From the NCBI RefSeq assembly GCF_958298935.1, contig NC_084941.1, positions 12,374,001-12,438,000 on the forward strand: a stretch of 64,000 bases of DNA. Reading direction: 5' to 3'. How positions within the stretch are numbered: position 1 is the stretch's first letter; every line of letters begins with the position of its first letter. A program made the translations under genes and the position numbers. The notes under the pieces were generated by a model. The model saw only the letters and a program-made list of their open reading frames with translations, did not search any database and was not told the origin of the DNA. Shown here piece by piece: positions 24,701 through 35,789 of this stretch. Source of the DNA: Phragmites australis. Lineage: Eukaryota > Streptophyta > Magnoliopsida > Poales > Poaceae.

Positions 24701-26049
24701 TGGAATTCGTTTAATTTTCTCGTTTGGTAATTATTTGTATTACGGCATTTGATCTAGATTTAGATTTTCTCCTTTAACAAATAAAGTCGAGTTTAGATAA
24801 TTCCATAAATGTGTTTGAGATATAATCATGTTTAAGTTGCTTATATTAATCTCGCTTAAGTGTAGATTAATCATCATATGAGTTAAAGGGTAGTTTTTAG
24901 ATTAATCTTTTAATCAATGTTGCAATATGTTGTTATTTCATGTGATAGGTTATAAGTTAATCTTAGTTCAATTAAGGTGATAAATTAACCCGTGTAGCGG
25001 TTAAATAAATAAATACATGTTAATAGAATATGATAGAATAATTTAACATTGGTAATTAATTAATTGAATAACCTTTTGATAATTAATTGATTAGATTCAA
25101 AGAATAGATTATATAAATTATTAATTGCTTGTATGCTTTTAATGATAGCAATAATATGTAACTTAATTAGTGTGGCAATTAACAACACTAGATAATTAAG
25201 GTTAGTTGCTAAACGACCATGTTTTAGTGCTATAGATTAGAATATTTAACCTTCACACTTAAGCACAGATAATCGTCTAGAGTTATACTTATGTATATAT
25301 GTATACATACTCGTATACATATAAACGTAAGTATTACACATATATTCATGTATGTACACGTGCACTCATCTACACGTAGAATCTCTAGCTGTCGTCCTTC
25401 GACAGTTAATCTAATAAGAGTTCACCCAGTTAATGGTGATTTGTTCAGGTTTTCTCTTAAGTTGATAACAACTAGGTTAACAGCTTAGCCTAGCTTCGCT
25501 AGATTATCCCGTTATTCTCTGTGTATTAGTTTCATATTGATTAGAGTTGTCGTTTGTCTTTTCGCTGGGTTTAGCCTTCGTCATTTTCTCCGTTGTTTTT
25601 CTTCCGTTTTGGCATTTCTTGGTTTTGTTCTGGTGTTCAATTGCTTAGTCGTTGTGCACTTTTTGTCGTTAATCTGCGTAGGCTCGAAGTCAAGGTTCTA
25701 AGCAAGAACGCGAGAAAGGAACTGAAGGCAAGATCCAGCGATGAAGAAGAACCCGAAAGATGTGAACGACAAGACCAATCGTGAATTGACCCTTCAAGAA
25801 GGCAAGTTCTATTTCCTTGATCATATTGAACCTATGTTTTCGAATAATATACATGATCAACTAAAATCGGACTTATTATCGCATGTGCTATATATTGCAT
25901 TTTCTTTCAAACTACTTGTAGTAGTTAACCCTATCAACACTGCCATGCCATACATGTCATCATCCAGAATACATATCACCCTAGAAATACCTGTTGTTAA
26001 ATATATTAACGATGGACGACGTCTTGATATCTAGCATGCTTAGGATTGA

Positions 26050-26130
26050 ATACATCTCCTCGGAGATGTCGCTTTTAAAATACGTCTCCTCGGAGATATT
26101 CCTTTTAAAACACTTCTCTTCGGAGACAAG
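26050..26130. repeat. Three 30-bp repeats, each with a hairpin
   Basis: Three copies at a 30-bp spacing, each holding TCTCC-TC-GGAGA (7-bp stem in copy one, CATCTCCTCGGAGATG) followed by CTTTTAAAA-like spacer. Located in the giant LTR. Confidence 0.8.
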
Positions 26131-26965
26131 ATTTACTATTATCACAATAACTCATATACCATGATTCCTTAATGGTTGTGAATTCCGTGATGGTCGAGAA
26201 ATCCTTGATGTCACGTGGGACATGGAAGGTGATGTGTAAAAATGGGTGAAAACTGTTTTGGCGCGGGCAGGTAGAGTAGTCCTCCGGGGAGGATGCTCAT
26301 GGGGCGTGAGTTACATGATGGTATTCATTGCCCATGAAGATGCCTAGCCCGGCCGCTTAAGGACCGAGTCTTGCGCCGTCATGCTTAGCCACTCCGTGCA
26401 ACCATGCGTCCTGTATGGGCAGGACTTGACTTCTCCCTTCACCAGACTGGGTTGGGCATAATACCAGGAGGCTGAGAGCAACGAGCAGTCAAGTGACTAT
26501 CCTGTCGGCTGTTTGGAGGTTTCAGGTACCGGCTTAGGCTTAAAAAGGGATGCTGGCCTTCGGAACATACAGCTCTGGTCCTTGACGTGCGTCGTGGAAA
26601 AGCCCGGTAGGGAAGGTGTTGGAAAGGTCTCGGTATGAATCGCTCCTCCCCTTGCAACGGATGAAGGCTGAGCATATCACATGGGTAAAGCTGTACAACC
26701 TCTGCAGAGTGTAAACCTATTCGAATAGCCGTGTCCGCGGTCATGGACATGCGAAGGCATGGTCACGTTTGACTAGACTCAGGGTGCGTGTGTCTTGATG
26801 CGTGAGTGTGTGGACTAGATGTCCGTGTGATGTGGTTCCTGGCGCACTCCGCCAGAAGCTGTGTGGTACTAGATGTACACCAGATGTGATAAAAGGGACT
26901 GCGGAGTGAGGTATAGCCCCTCCCAGGACTGAAAACCCCCCAGATACAACTTGTTACCCTGGTTT

Positions 26966-27262
26966 TGGTTTTAAAACTATTTCGACAGCTTTGCTATCAA
27001 GTCACCTTCTAATACGTTGGGGACTTGAGGTGATACTCAGTACCAACAGAAGATGCCTGAACCGTTTTACTTCTAAACCGTTTTGAAAGCTTTGTTATCA
27101 GGTTACCTTCTAATGCGTTGGGGACTTGAGGTGATACTCAGTACCAACAGAAGATGCCTGAACCGTTTTACTTCTAAACCGTTTTGAAAGCTTTGTTATC
27201 AGGTTACCTTCTAATGCGTTGGGCACTTGAGGTGATACTCAGTACCAACAGAAGATGCCTGC
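26966..27262. repeat. 101-bp tandem repeat, about 2.9 copies
   Basis: The unit carries GGACTTGAGGTGATACTCAG and recurs at 101-bp spacing (27022, 27123, 27224). Copies two and three are nearly identical, copy one is diverged at its start. It lies about 160 bp before the GTACTC hairpin near the 3' end of the giant LTR. Confidence 0.85.
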
Positions 27263-27837
27263 CTTTGTTTTCAAAAGCTTTGTTACATTTATTTCAAAAA
27301 GGTTAACGGTGGAGAATATAACTGGATATCTGCATAAAACCTGTTTTACACTTAAAACTATACCGTAAAGCCTTATCCTTGAAATATTCATTATGCATCT
27401 ATCAACCCTTTGAAGTAGTATAGGACTTGTTGAGTACCTTCCGTACTCAGTCTTGTTGCTTTCAGATTATTGAGTTGGAGATCAACCTCAACCCAGATGA
27501 ATTCGAAGAGAAGAAGTCTAAGGTCGCGTCCGCACCTGAGTTGCCTGTGGCATTGGGTTGCATCGTCGTTTCGCTCCGCTGCGCTGTAGGCTCTTCTGCT
27601 TGGCTGGTCTGCTGTGGATTCTTGTCCACCGGACCATCTTTTCTCTTTTCAGGTATTTATTTTACTTATTTGTATTCGAAGTATGTATTTGATATCATTC
27701 TGTTGAATTCTGTGCGTATCAGCTACTTGATCCAGGGACTGATACAGGAGGCACAGGGGAACCCGGGTCCGGGGTCCTGACACACAAGCCGTATGGTCCT
27801 CGTGTCTTGTGGGTTTAGGAGTATCCCCTGCGGGGTG

Positions 27838-27845
27838 TATAAATA
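27838..27845 (+). promoter_or_regulatory. TATA box of the outer solo LTR
   Basis: TATAAATA preceded by GCGGGGTG and followed about 35 bp later by ATG-free leader. Separated from its upstream U3 by the nested 5.1-kb LTR. Confidence 0.6.
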
Positions 27846-28727
27846 GTTCGAACTGCCATGCTCTCGGTCATGAGCACACTATTGTTTTATTTGCACCCGG
27901 TCGTAGAGTTCTCGTATGTGGTTGATGGTTCGGGTATGTGTTGGATGGTTCAGATATGTGGTTGTTGGTTCGGTTATTGTGGTGGTGGATGAGTTGGTTC
28001 GGTTTTCTTATATGTTCAAGCATTTATGTTACAGTTTCATTTATATTCAGTTGGTTATTGCAGGGTAGAATGTCATGTTTGGTTAAGTATAGGCACTCAC
28101 ACATGTATGTCTAGGTTGCTTACCACATATATTTTACTTAACCTTATGGCCTGTCCTTACTAATAGCTCAATGTATAATCCTTGGAGTCGGAATATTATA
28201 TATCCATATTGTGTAAGTCTTGCGAATACCTTCGTACTCAGGGTGCTGCCCTTAAGTTGTTGCAGGTTCTGCTGCTGCCGAGGAAGAGGCTGTCTTTGGC
28301 TACTTCGTGCCTGCCAATCAGGGTGGTGGGCAAGAGTAGTGCATCCTACTCTAAAGGTGGTGTGTTGAGACGGTGCCTAAGGGCATGTGGCGCCGTTCTC
28401 TTTTGTTGTCTCTAAGTTTAACTTTTCGTTGCGTAGTTCTTTTATGGTTAGGAGTTGAGGGGTTTTATCTCCTCCTAGCTTTCTTTGTTGTAAATTATTG
28501 AAATCAATTACATGCTTAATACTTGTAATATAAATGCTTATTATTCGCTCTTTATTAAGCTATGTTGTAATGTACATGTTGGAAGGCATGTGTTCTGATC
28601 CTTGGGCACATAACATATGCCGGGACTGTCGGGATGATATTCTGGTTCATCATCGAGGTTGTGATTATAAATAATGATCCTTCTGATGATTAATTAGAAT
28701 ATTATTTGGACGGTTCCCCACAAGTGG

Positions 28728-29890
28728 CTGCTCATATGTGCCTTCCTGCCTGCCTGCCAAGTGCAGGTGTAGCTTGTGCCGCACCGTGCCGGTGCCCTGG
28801 TGGAAGAGTTCGAGCCCCAGGATGCGACCCCTTCGCATAGGCCTCAAGCCCATACAGATCATCAGCCGCACTGTGCAGCAATCGGCACGTCCAGTCACGT
28901 ATGGTGCGCATAGGGGCAAGCAACTCGCTACGTTCATGATGCGATTGTCTTCTATTTGGCGATATCTTGACAGCTACATTTCCGGATTTACGTACTCATC
29001 CTTTTCCTTACGGTTTGACATTTTAAACACAAATCTTGTGTACCTGACAATTAATTAAGGGTTAGTCGAGCAATAATTAATGATGATGTGCAATAAAACA
29101 TAGAGAGATATGATGCATATTTGGGACGCATTACTTTATAAACACCATCTTCTTTACAAATGTTAGCAATCAGTTAGTAGTTTTTGGCAATTCTAGCAAT
29201 GTGTTTAGTTACCAATTGTAGCAATTTGGATGTTTGGAATGGATGTATGTTAGGCAAAATTGGCAATTTTATGATAAGGCGTGTTTGGATGGATACCCTT
29301 GCTATGTGGATATGTGAATAGATAGATGATGAAAAGGCTATGATAAATAGATGATGAATGGATGGATGGATTCCCTTGCTATGTGGATATGTGAATAGAT
29401 AAATGGATAGTTGAAAATTTAGTTGGATTCAACATTTAAGCTATATTCAACAAAATATCAGCTTATCTCTTGGATTACATCTGGCATGGCAAATTAGGTT
29501 GTCAGCCAGAAGCCGGTGGGGGGAATTATTGTTTTAACATAAGTTGCTAGTATGCAAGATTTAGTCTCATGTATGCTATGTGATAGACTTGGGGTTTCAA
29601 ACACTTTAAAAGGATGAACATCAAAGTAAAAAAAGAGCTTCATAAAGATATAAGAACATATTGTTTAGACAAGTGATCATGATGTTGAGAGCATTACTTG
29701 TATAGATAGATTTGTTTTCTTTGGTCATACTATAAAAAATGCTTGGGTTCAGTAGCTTGATCTAGTATTTTTAGTTAGTAACCACTAGGTTTTGCTAGCT
29801 CTAATGGAACAGTGGAAGACTACGACATCAAGGAAGAGAAGCCACAAGGACCATGACTTGAGATGGATTAAATTTGACAAGTCCCCTCAG
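28728..29890. other. No supported gene; short direct repeat
   Basis: Overlapping open frames on both strands at 28,665-29,058 have no domain or splice structure that I recognise. A block with CCCTTGCTATGTGGATATG occurs twice, near 29,298 and 29,369, within a GGATGGAT-rich stretch. Otherwise AT-rich. Confidence 0.4.
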
Positions 29891-30340
29891 TAAAATAGAT
29901 CGTCGTATCATATTGTGAGGTCACCGTAACATATGGCAGGGGTCACCTTACCATACATACAGAAGACAACAAGCTTTTTAAGAGTCATCATACCATACGG
30001 TGAAGTCACCGTAGCATATGGTGGGGTCACTGTATCATACAATGACTAGGTTTCTGTGCAGATTTCTCCATATGTTAGCTTTGGAGTTGGCTCTAAGTTG
30101 GATTTATAAATACTCAACCATTGTATCATATGGTGGAGTCATCATTGTTGGTGATTCTTACACCGCATAAATTCGTAAGCGCACAAATGCCATTGTAACT
30201 TTTACCTCAGAATGTTCTGAGGTAACGTATTGATGAGGAACAAGTAGCATTTCAGATCTAGCCGACTTATACTAAAAAGATTCACGCAATGAAAAGACAA
30301 TCAATAGCGAAGAATTATGGTTATGGGCACTAGGTATGAG
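29890..30340 (+). mobile_element. LTR-retrotransposon fragment
   Basis: Several degenerate ACCGTA.CATATGGTG(G)GGTCAC units (29,915-30,050 and 30,120-30,140) sit around a TATAAATA box at 30105-30112, followed by a leader containing GTAAGCGCACAAATGCC. This resembles the promoter part of a grass LTR. No paired end or TSD was found. Confidence 0.45.
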
Positions 30341-30763
30341 AACAGAGTCAACTAACCTCCTCTAGTCATGGTTATACCAAATGATAGGGGTGGATCTTCA
30401 GGGGCAGGGGGCCTACGGTGCCGGCGCACCGGGAGCGCCCCCAAGCCCCCACCCCCTTGATTTTTTTTGCAGGTCAGTGAAGCTCGGCGCGGCGGCAGCC
30501 GGCTGACGTCCCTGCCTTGGGAGCTGTGAGGAAGAAGATGACTCAGTGGGCCGGCGATCCGCTAGTGGGCTGGTCTAGCGGTGTGAATAAACAACCCAAG
30601 GGGCTGGTGTGACAGTCCGCGAGTGGGCATAGGTGGGCCAGTATTACCAGTGAGTCGGCGCAACCAACCAATCCTTCTCTAGGCTCGAGGTTTTTTCTAT
30701 TTTTTATTTTAAATATTTAAATAAATATACTCCTAATGCCAAGATTTGCAGAAATAGGCGCCT

Positions 30764-30892
30764 ACCACCCTCTGAAAGGGTTGCAGCCCTTTTAGAGGGC
30801 GGTAAGGATGCCACGGTGGCACGTCCACCCCTTATCGCCCTATGAGAGGGCGGGTAGCCCCTTGCCGCCCTCCCAACGGGTGGTGGGGAAAT
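30764..30892. repeat. Cluster of GC-rich hairpins
   Basis: ACCACCCTCTGAAAGGG (30764-30780) pairs with CCCTTTTAGAGGGCGGT (30787-30803). GCCACGGTGGC (30810-30820) and CGCCCTATGAGAGGGCG (30836-30852) are further self-pairing units, and related CCGCCC/GGGTGG pieces follow to 30892. Likely MULE subterminal repeats. Confidence 0.75.
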
Positions 30893-31429
30893 TTGTTTTT
30901 TAATTTAACTTTTGTATACGACAATTTAAAAATAGTGCACATTCATTCGATGAAAAATGTTAGTTGTCGATATTTTGGAAAATTTGGATAGAAACGGTCA
31001 AAAAGTGGTTAAAACGACATCACGGAGTAGTTACTTTTTTGGAAATTTTGGATCGATGTAATTTTGTCGATATTTATTTATGTATTTGATGTAAAATTGT
31101 ATGAGTAATTTTTTAGTGATGTATTGTTGGGAGGATACAAAATCTAATTTTTTGAACAATTGTAGATGTGAAGCGCTCTTGGCATACTACCCGACACGGA
31201 GGTTACATATGGTGACAAACATTACATGGGACATACGGTGACAAATATTACATGGGACCCTAACCATAAAGACACGATGACAATAAATGGTGGCATGTAC
31301 GGTACGCCTAAAGACCAATCTAATAGCGTGCCGGTGCTAATCCTAACATGCCTTAGGAAGTGAAAATATACCGGGTTACATTAGATGCTCTCTACTAAGT
31401 GCACCTAGGATATTTGTCATTTCTCATGG

Positions 31430-31974
31430 CATCAGGGCCAACCGCCTTAGCGCGACGGCCCTCTCCCGCTTCCTTGCCCTCTTTGCTTCGTGGGCTTGAG
31501 CCACGGTATGGTCCTGCGCTGCTTCCTCATGCGCTCCTCTTCCTACCGCTTCAGCCGTAGTTCCTCTTGTTGTTGTTCGTACTCCTGGCGTGTGTATGCT
31601 TCCCTCCTCCACCGCATGCTTATGTCGACCCACCACTTCTAGTCTTCAATTTGCTCCATGTCAAGCCATTCAATGAAGTCACAGATAGGTGGAGGAGACT
31701 GGACAAATAAAACAAAATGTGAGATTAGTAAAACAGTGCATGAAACCGAGAACAAGATGTGGAAAGTGCCACATGACTGATACGGTCCATATTGAGGCTT
31801 GTCGTATTGGTTATTGTCACACATGAAGAAGCGTAGGCCATAGGTGTAGGAGATGTCCTGGGACTCGTGAAACCTACAAAGGTCGCCATAGAAGCACATT
31901 GGTGGTTCAACCCCCTAGGGGATGAAAATCTCCCAATGTTTTTTGGGTGGGCTTGGTGGAGCTGAGGAAGACAT
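31430..31974 (-). pseudogene. MULE-associated small zinc-finger (GRF-like) gene remnant
   Basis: From an ATG at 31974 the frame has a Ser/Pro-rich start, then a GRF-like core with CFYGDLC and TYGLRFFMCDN (about 31905-31805). An apparent intron follows, then the PPPICDFIEWLDMEQ segment (about 31695-31650) and a Lys/Arg/Glu-rich tail. In-frame stops occur before the core (in the proline stretch near 31920) and in the tail. Proteins with this layout accompany PMD-type MULEs in grasses. The role is unknown; GRF fingers generally bind nucleic acid. Confidence 0.55.
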
Positions 31975-32529
31975 TGCAGTTGAGAGAGCTGAGGAATGAG
32001 TGGTCCATCCATGGATGAATGTGGGGTTATTTATGGTGGTTGGGAGCTGGTGCATGGACTGAGTGCATGGGGTGGAGCATTGGATTCCCTGTTAAAGAAT
32101 GGAAAAGTTGTGGCATTGATACTGGACAGAGATTCCCTATGTCAAGATAAAGCTGAGTCATGTGGTCACTTCGTGTCTACAGCTTATGTGAGAACAGAGG
32201 TGTTGTCATTTTATGCTTAAAGCTAAGTCGTGTGGTCACTTTGTGTCTAAAGCCAGACTCCTAACAGAGGTGTCGTGTGGTCACTTTGTAAGAAATGCTT
32301 TTCTAGCTCTGTCGTGAACGGTTCATACGAAGCCGAGGACGAGGAATGAGACAACCTGTTGAAGAAATGCAACTAGTGTGCGGTCACGTTAGATTGAGAA
32401 ATGCAGTTATGACATGGTAAGTAGAAAATAGAAAGTAGACATGTCTGAATATATAAGACTAGTTTGCGAATCGAAGATGCATCATGAAATAGACATATAA
32501 GTTACAAAAGCAAAGGTAAAATCCTACTG

Positions 32530-35500
32530 CTATCTCCCCCGTTGCCGTCAGCCGTTCCCACCATCATGGTCCCGGAGCCACTACCGCTGGTTCGCCCTCA
32601 CGTGGCCCCTAGAGTAGGTCAGGGCGTCCGGTGGACCAACCTGCCTGGTAAGCCTAGTAGGGATCAAAGGTGTTGAGACCTCCTCCTGGGTGTGTTGCGT
32701 CCAAAGTGGAGCACTAGACAACTGGGACCACGCGACGATGTCGTAGTCCGGTGTGGCCCCGAAGAAGTCCCTCACGAGGTCGAATGGGGGATCTAGCCCA
32801 GGCTCGTCCTCCTAACTCGGGTATGACCGCTGCGAAGGTTCCGTCATCATCCATGTGTACTCACTTGAGGGGCCTACGAACAGATGAATTTATTAAATAC
32901 GGTAAATGTGAAAATGAAAGTATTAGTATAAAATACAATGTTGTACCTATATAGTATGCAGGTGCATCAATAGATGACCAGGCGTGAGTGTCGTAGTAGG
33001 GTGCGAACGGTGGAGCTCCGAACGGTGGATGTGCGAATGGTCAAGGTGCAGATGAAGACGGCCCGGCTTCATCACCGTAGTAACCTGCGGAATATATTAG
33101 ATACACTATTGAATATATTGAATACGACAATGTATTGGTGCCCATTACCTGAGAGGCCTGAGAGGCCTGCAAGCCGTGATGGTGTCAGCATTGGGCATGG
33201 TCTAGGTGGCACTGTCGAGACGTATGTAGGTGCACCTAATATTTGTTTGAAATTAATGCATCAGTAACAAAAGAATATCGCTAACCACCATGCGTATGAA
33301 AAATGCGTACCTGTTATGTCCGGGCATGGAGGGCGTGGTCTAGGTGGCGGTGTGGATGAAGGTCCCGGTGGACGGCGTTGCACATCAGACCTCCTGGACG
33401 ACTCTGCGTGGATCCCACTCGACCTGGCAGGAGCACCGATGACGTTTGTAGTGGATCGGCAAGAGGTAAGCTTCAGGGCCTGCGCGGTCTTGTCAAAACC
33501 CGCTACATCCGCCGCACTAAGCTGCACCCCTTGCCTGAGGTGGTCCATGGTTCCAGTCGCATCCCTATGGATATCGTAAATGATATCAGTCTTTTGAAAC
33601 AAACATGAAATGAGAATTTCAGTTTATAATGGTTCTTATGGGATTATATGATAAATAAACAAGATGTTAATTACACACACCGCTAATGTAGCATCTTCGT
33701 CCCAATGGCCCGGGTAGGCCTCCGTAGTTGATGTGACGTGCTGTCGGACAGTATCTGGGGTGTAGGTGACCCGTGTATGTGTACGCAGGATGTACCACTG
33801 CAGGCACTGCTCGAAGCTCGGCTCAGCGAAAGGACGAGGCTCCTCGATGACATCCTCAAGTGCATGGGCCCACGCCAAGACGTATGGCGCCAAACAATCT
33901 GCCCAGAGGTTGCCACCCGGCTGTCCCTTTCGTGTATACCTACAAGTCAACAACGTTAGATAGACTGTCAATGAGACGAATGCTATGGATTATTTATTTG
34001 ATTTTAGTTACCGATAGACGTGGCCCGGAACCGTGCGAACATTGATGAGGGGGAAAGCCTGGAAGCATCCGAACTGCCTCAACATGCGGTGGGGTGAGTA
34101 CTCCTCGACGTAGATGTCGAAGAGGAGTGACTTCTTTATAAGACAGTACTCCTCGTCGCGGCTACACAACGGAGACAGATCGACAGGCACACAAGCTTGG
34201 ATGAACAAGTGGCTGTAGGGGGTCCAGACCACATCGTTTGGATGTAGACGGTCGAACTGCGACTTAAAAAGCTCGTACGTGCTGTGGGCCTGCTCGTGCA
34301 CCCAATGCGGCTATGGAAAAAATAGTAAGAAACCAGAACTAAAACATGTGGCAAGTGAAGCATAACTATATTTTATACGTACCTGGCGTCAACACCACAT
34401 CGAGCCCATGGTGGGCCTGTCCTTCTCAGGTTCGTCGTACCATTTCTCAGGGTATAGGGACTGGTGCCCAACGGGCTGGCCAATCGCGAACCACTCGTAA
34501 AACCACAGTTGCAGCAGTAGTGGGCACCTAGCAAATGTGGCTAGTGGCTCCTTCTTTGTGCACGCGTAGCATAGGCCTGATACGTTGCAGCAAGGATACA
34601 GAGGCCCAGCTCAACTGGGGGACATCATCAGGCTTCGCATCTGCGATCCACCTCGTGTACGGAATAAGGGTCCTCAACACCAGGTGGCCTTGGCCGCTGG
34701 TGAATATAACCCAACCGAACAACCAAAACAGGTAGGCCTCCAAGTGCCTCGAGACAGAGTACCTGCCGTCCTTCGGGTGGATGTATGCAGGCTACAAGTA
34801 ATGCAAATGATGATGAGTAAAATTTCTTTGAATTAAATGGGAAGGTAAATTGCAAGGTACCTGAAACTGGAGGATCCACTTCTTCGTGGGCCATCACGGA
34901 TCCGACAGGAACTCAGGCATGTAGGCGGGTGCGTCGTTCGTTCGTTAAACAGGGGCAAAAAACTGATGCATGACGTTCATCCAGTCTGCATCCACATCGA
35001 CGACTCCAACGGCAGCTCCGGTGCAAGGTAAGCCTAACAGGTAGGCTACATCCTGCAACGTCGGAGCCATCTCACCGCATGGGAGGTGGAAAGTGTGGGT
35101 CTTAGGCCTCCACCGGTCAACCAGTGCAGCGATTAGTGAGCGGTCGAAATAGAATCGCCTCGCCGCTGCCTTATGGTTCTTTGTCGCTCGGGCCTCCACC
35201 AAATGACACTGCGGTGGGAGTCTAGATGCTTCCAACCTGCACCATTTAGAATATAAAGTGAATGTAGTGCATGCAATAAATAAATAAACTGATACATACG
35301 TAGCTAATTAGCGACATATCGGTGCTTCCAACAATCATCGATCGTAAGTAGCTCCCCAGGGCCACGTGGTCGGAAAACCCCTAACTCCATCTGGTGAACG
35401 ACAAACAAGAAGCTGTGGTGCTTCTTGTCCACTGCAGGGTCAAGAAGCTTGGGGGTTGGTGGGTGCACCATATCTGCATTGAAACCAAATATACATGAAT

Positions 35501-35567
35501 ATATTACAACATGTAGACAAGAATAAGATACATTGAGACAAAATATACATTGAAACCAAATATACAT
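32530..35567 (-). pseudogene. Plant mobile domain (PMD) gene of the MULE, broken
   Basis: PMD proteins are aminotransferase-like plant proteins found in host genes (MAIN family) and in transposons. A likely start ATG is at 35471 (MVHPPTPK). The exon ends near 35305 at a donor and continues at 35235 with the PMD core: DRWRPKTHTFHLPCGEM and TLQDVAYLLGLP (about 35120-35020). Later pieces at 34897-34628, 34301-34008 and 33971-33636 keep PMD-like spacing of Trp and aromatic residues. A Pro/Arg-rich tail lies at 33602-33261 and 32775-32581. Frames are interrupted by stops, and the exon map beyond the core is uncertain. It may help mobilise the MULE, but no activity has been shown for such genes. 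Confidence 0.65.
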
Positions 35568-35789
35568 GAATAATTAAACAATCTGTTATATGAAAATATA
35601 CACACAATTACGTGAACAGCATATAACATACACGTATACAAAGTTACATGAATATATTACAACATGTAGGTACACAATCAAATACAAATGTAAGGTCTAA
35701 ATGCAACGCAGATGACTAAGGAGAATACCTTACAAATATAACATCGAGATACGCTAAATACATTCACACTTGACCGTCGTCATGACCCC

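Larger units (their letters stand above)
22677..27782 (+). mobile_element. Giant solo LTR (5.1 kb) nested in the outer LTR
   Basis: Starts TGTAACACCC and ends GGGGTCCTGACA, flanked by a perfect 5-bp TSD CACAA at 22672-22676 and 27783-27787. There is no second copy of either end inside, and no gag or pol, so the 5,106 bp behave as one LTR. Contents: AT-rich left part, pyrimidine-rich and CA-rich leader (23,170-23,480), a GC-rich block (23,480-24,560), an AT-rich block, a 30-bp hairpin repeat (26050-26130) and a 101-bp tandem repeat (26966-27262). LTRs of this size are known in grasses (for example barley Sukkula). It landed about 55 bp upstream of the outer LTR's TATA box. Confidence 0.85.
20537..28722 (+). 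mobile_element. Solo LTR (about 3.1 kb), interrupted by a second solo LTR
   Basis: Starts TGTCACATCCC and ends GGTTCCCCACA, with a perfect 5-bp TSD AGTGG at 20532-20536 and 28723-28727. Removing the nested insertion (22677-27782 plus one 5-bp TSD copy) leaves about 3,075 bp with no internal protein-coding region. The strand is set by a TATAAATA box at 27838-27845 and the downstream leader. A CCGG-type palindrome array occupies 21195-21722. The ends are typical of grass Ty3/gypsy LTRs, but the family is not proven. Confidence 0.85.

Noticed and set aside
20900..28700. Repeat arrays considered as CRISPR or satellite DNA
   Set aside because: The eukaryotic context, degenerate units without spacers, and position inside LTRs bounded by TSDs rule out CRISPR and make satellite DNA unlikely.
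28665..29058. Opposed frames of about 90-106 codons
   Set aside because: Mirror-image openness from GC-rich sequence; composition not protein-like on either strand.
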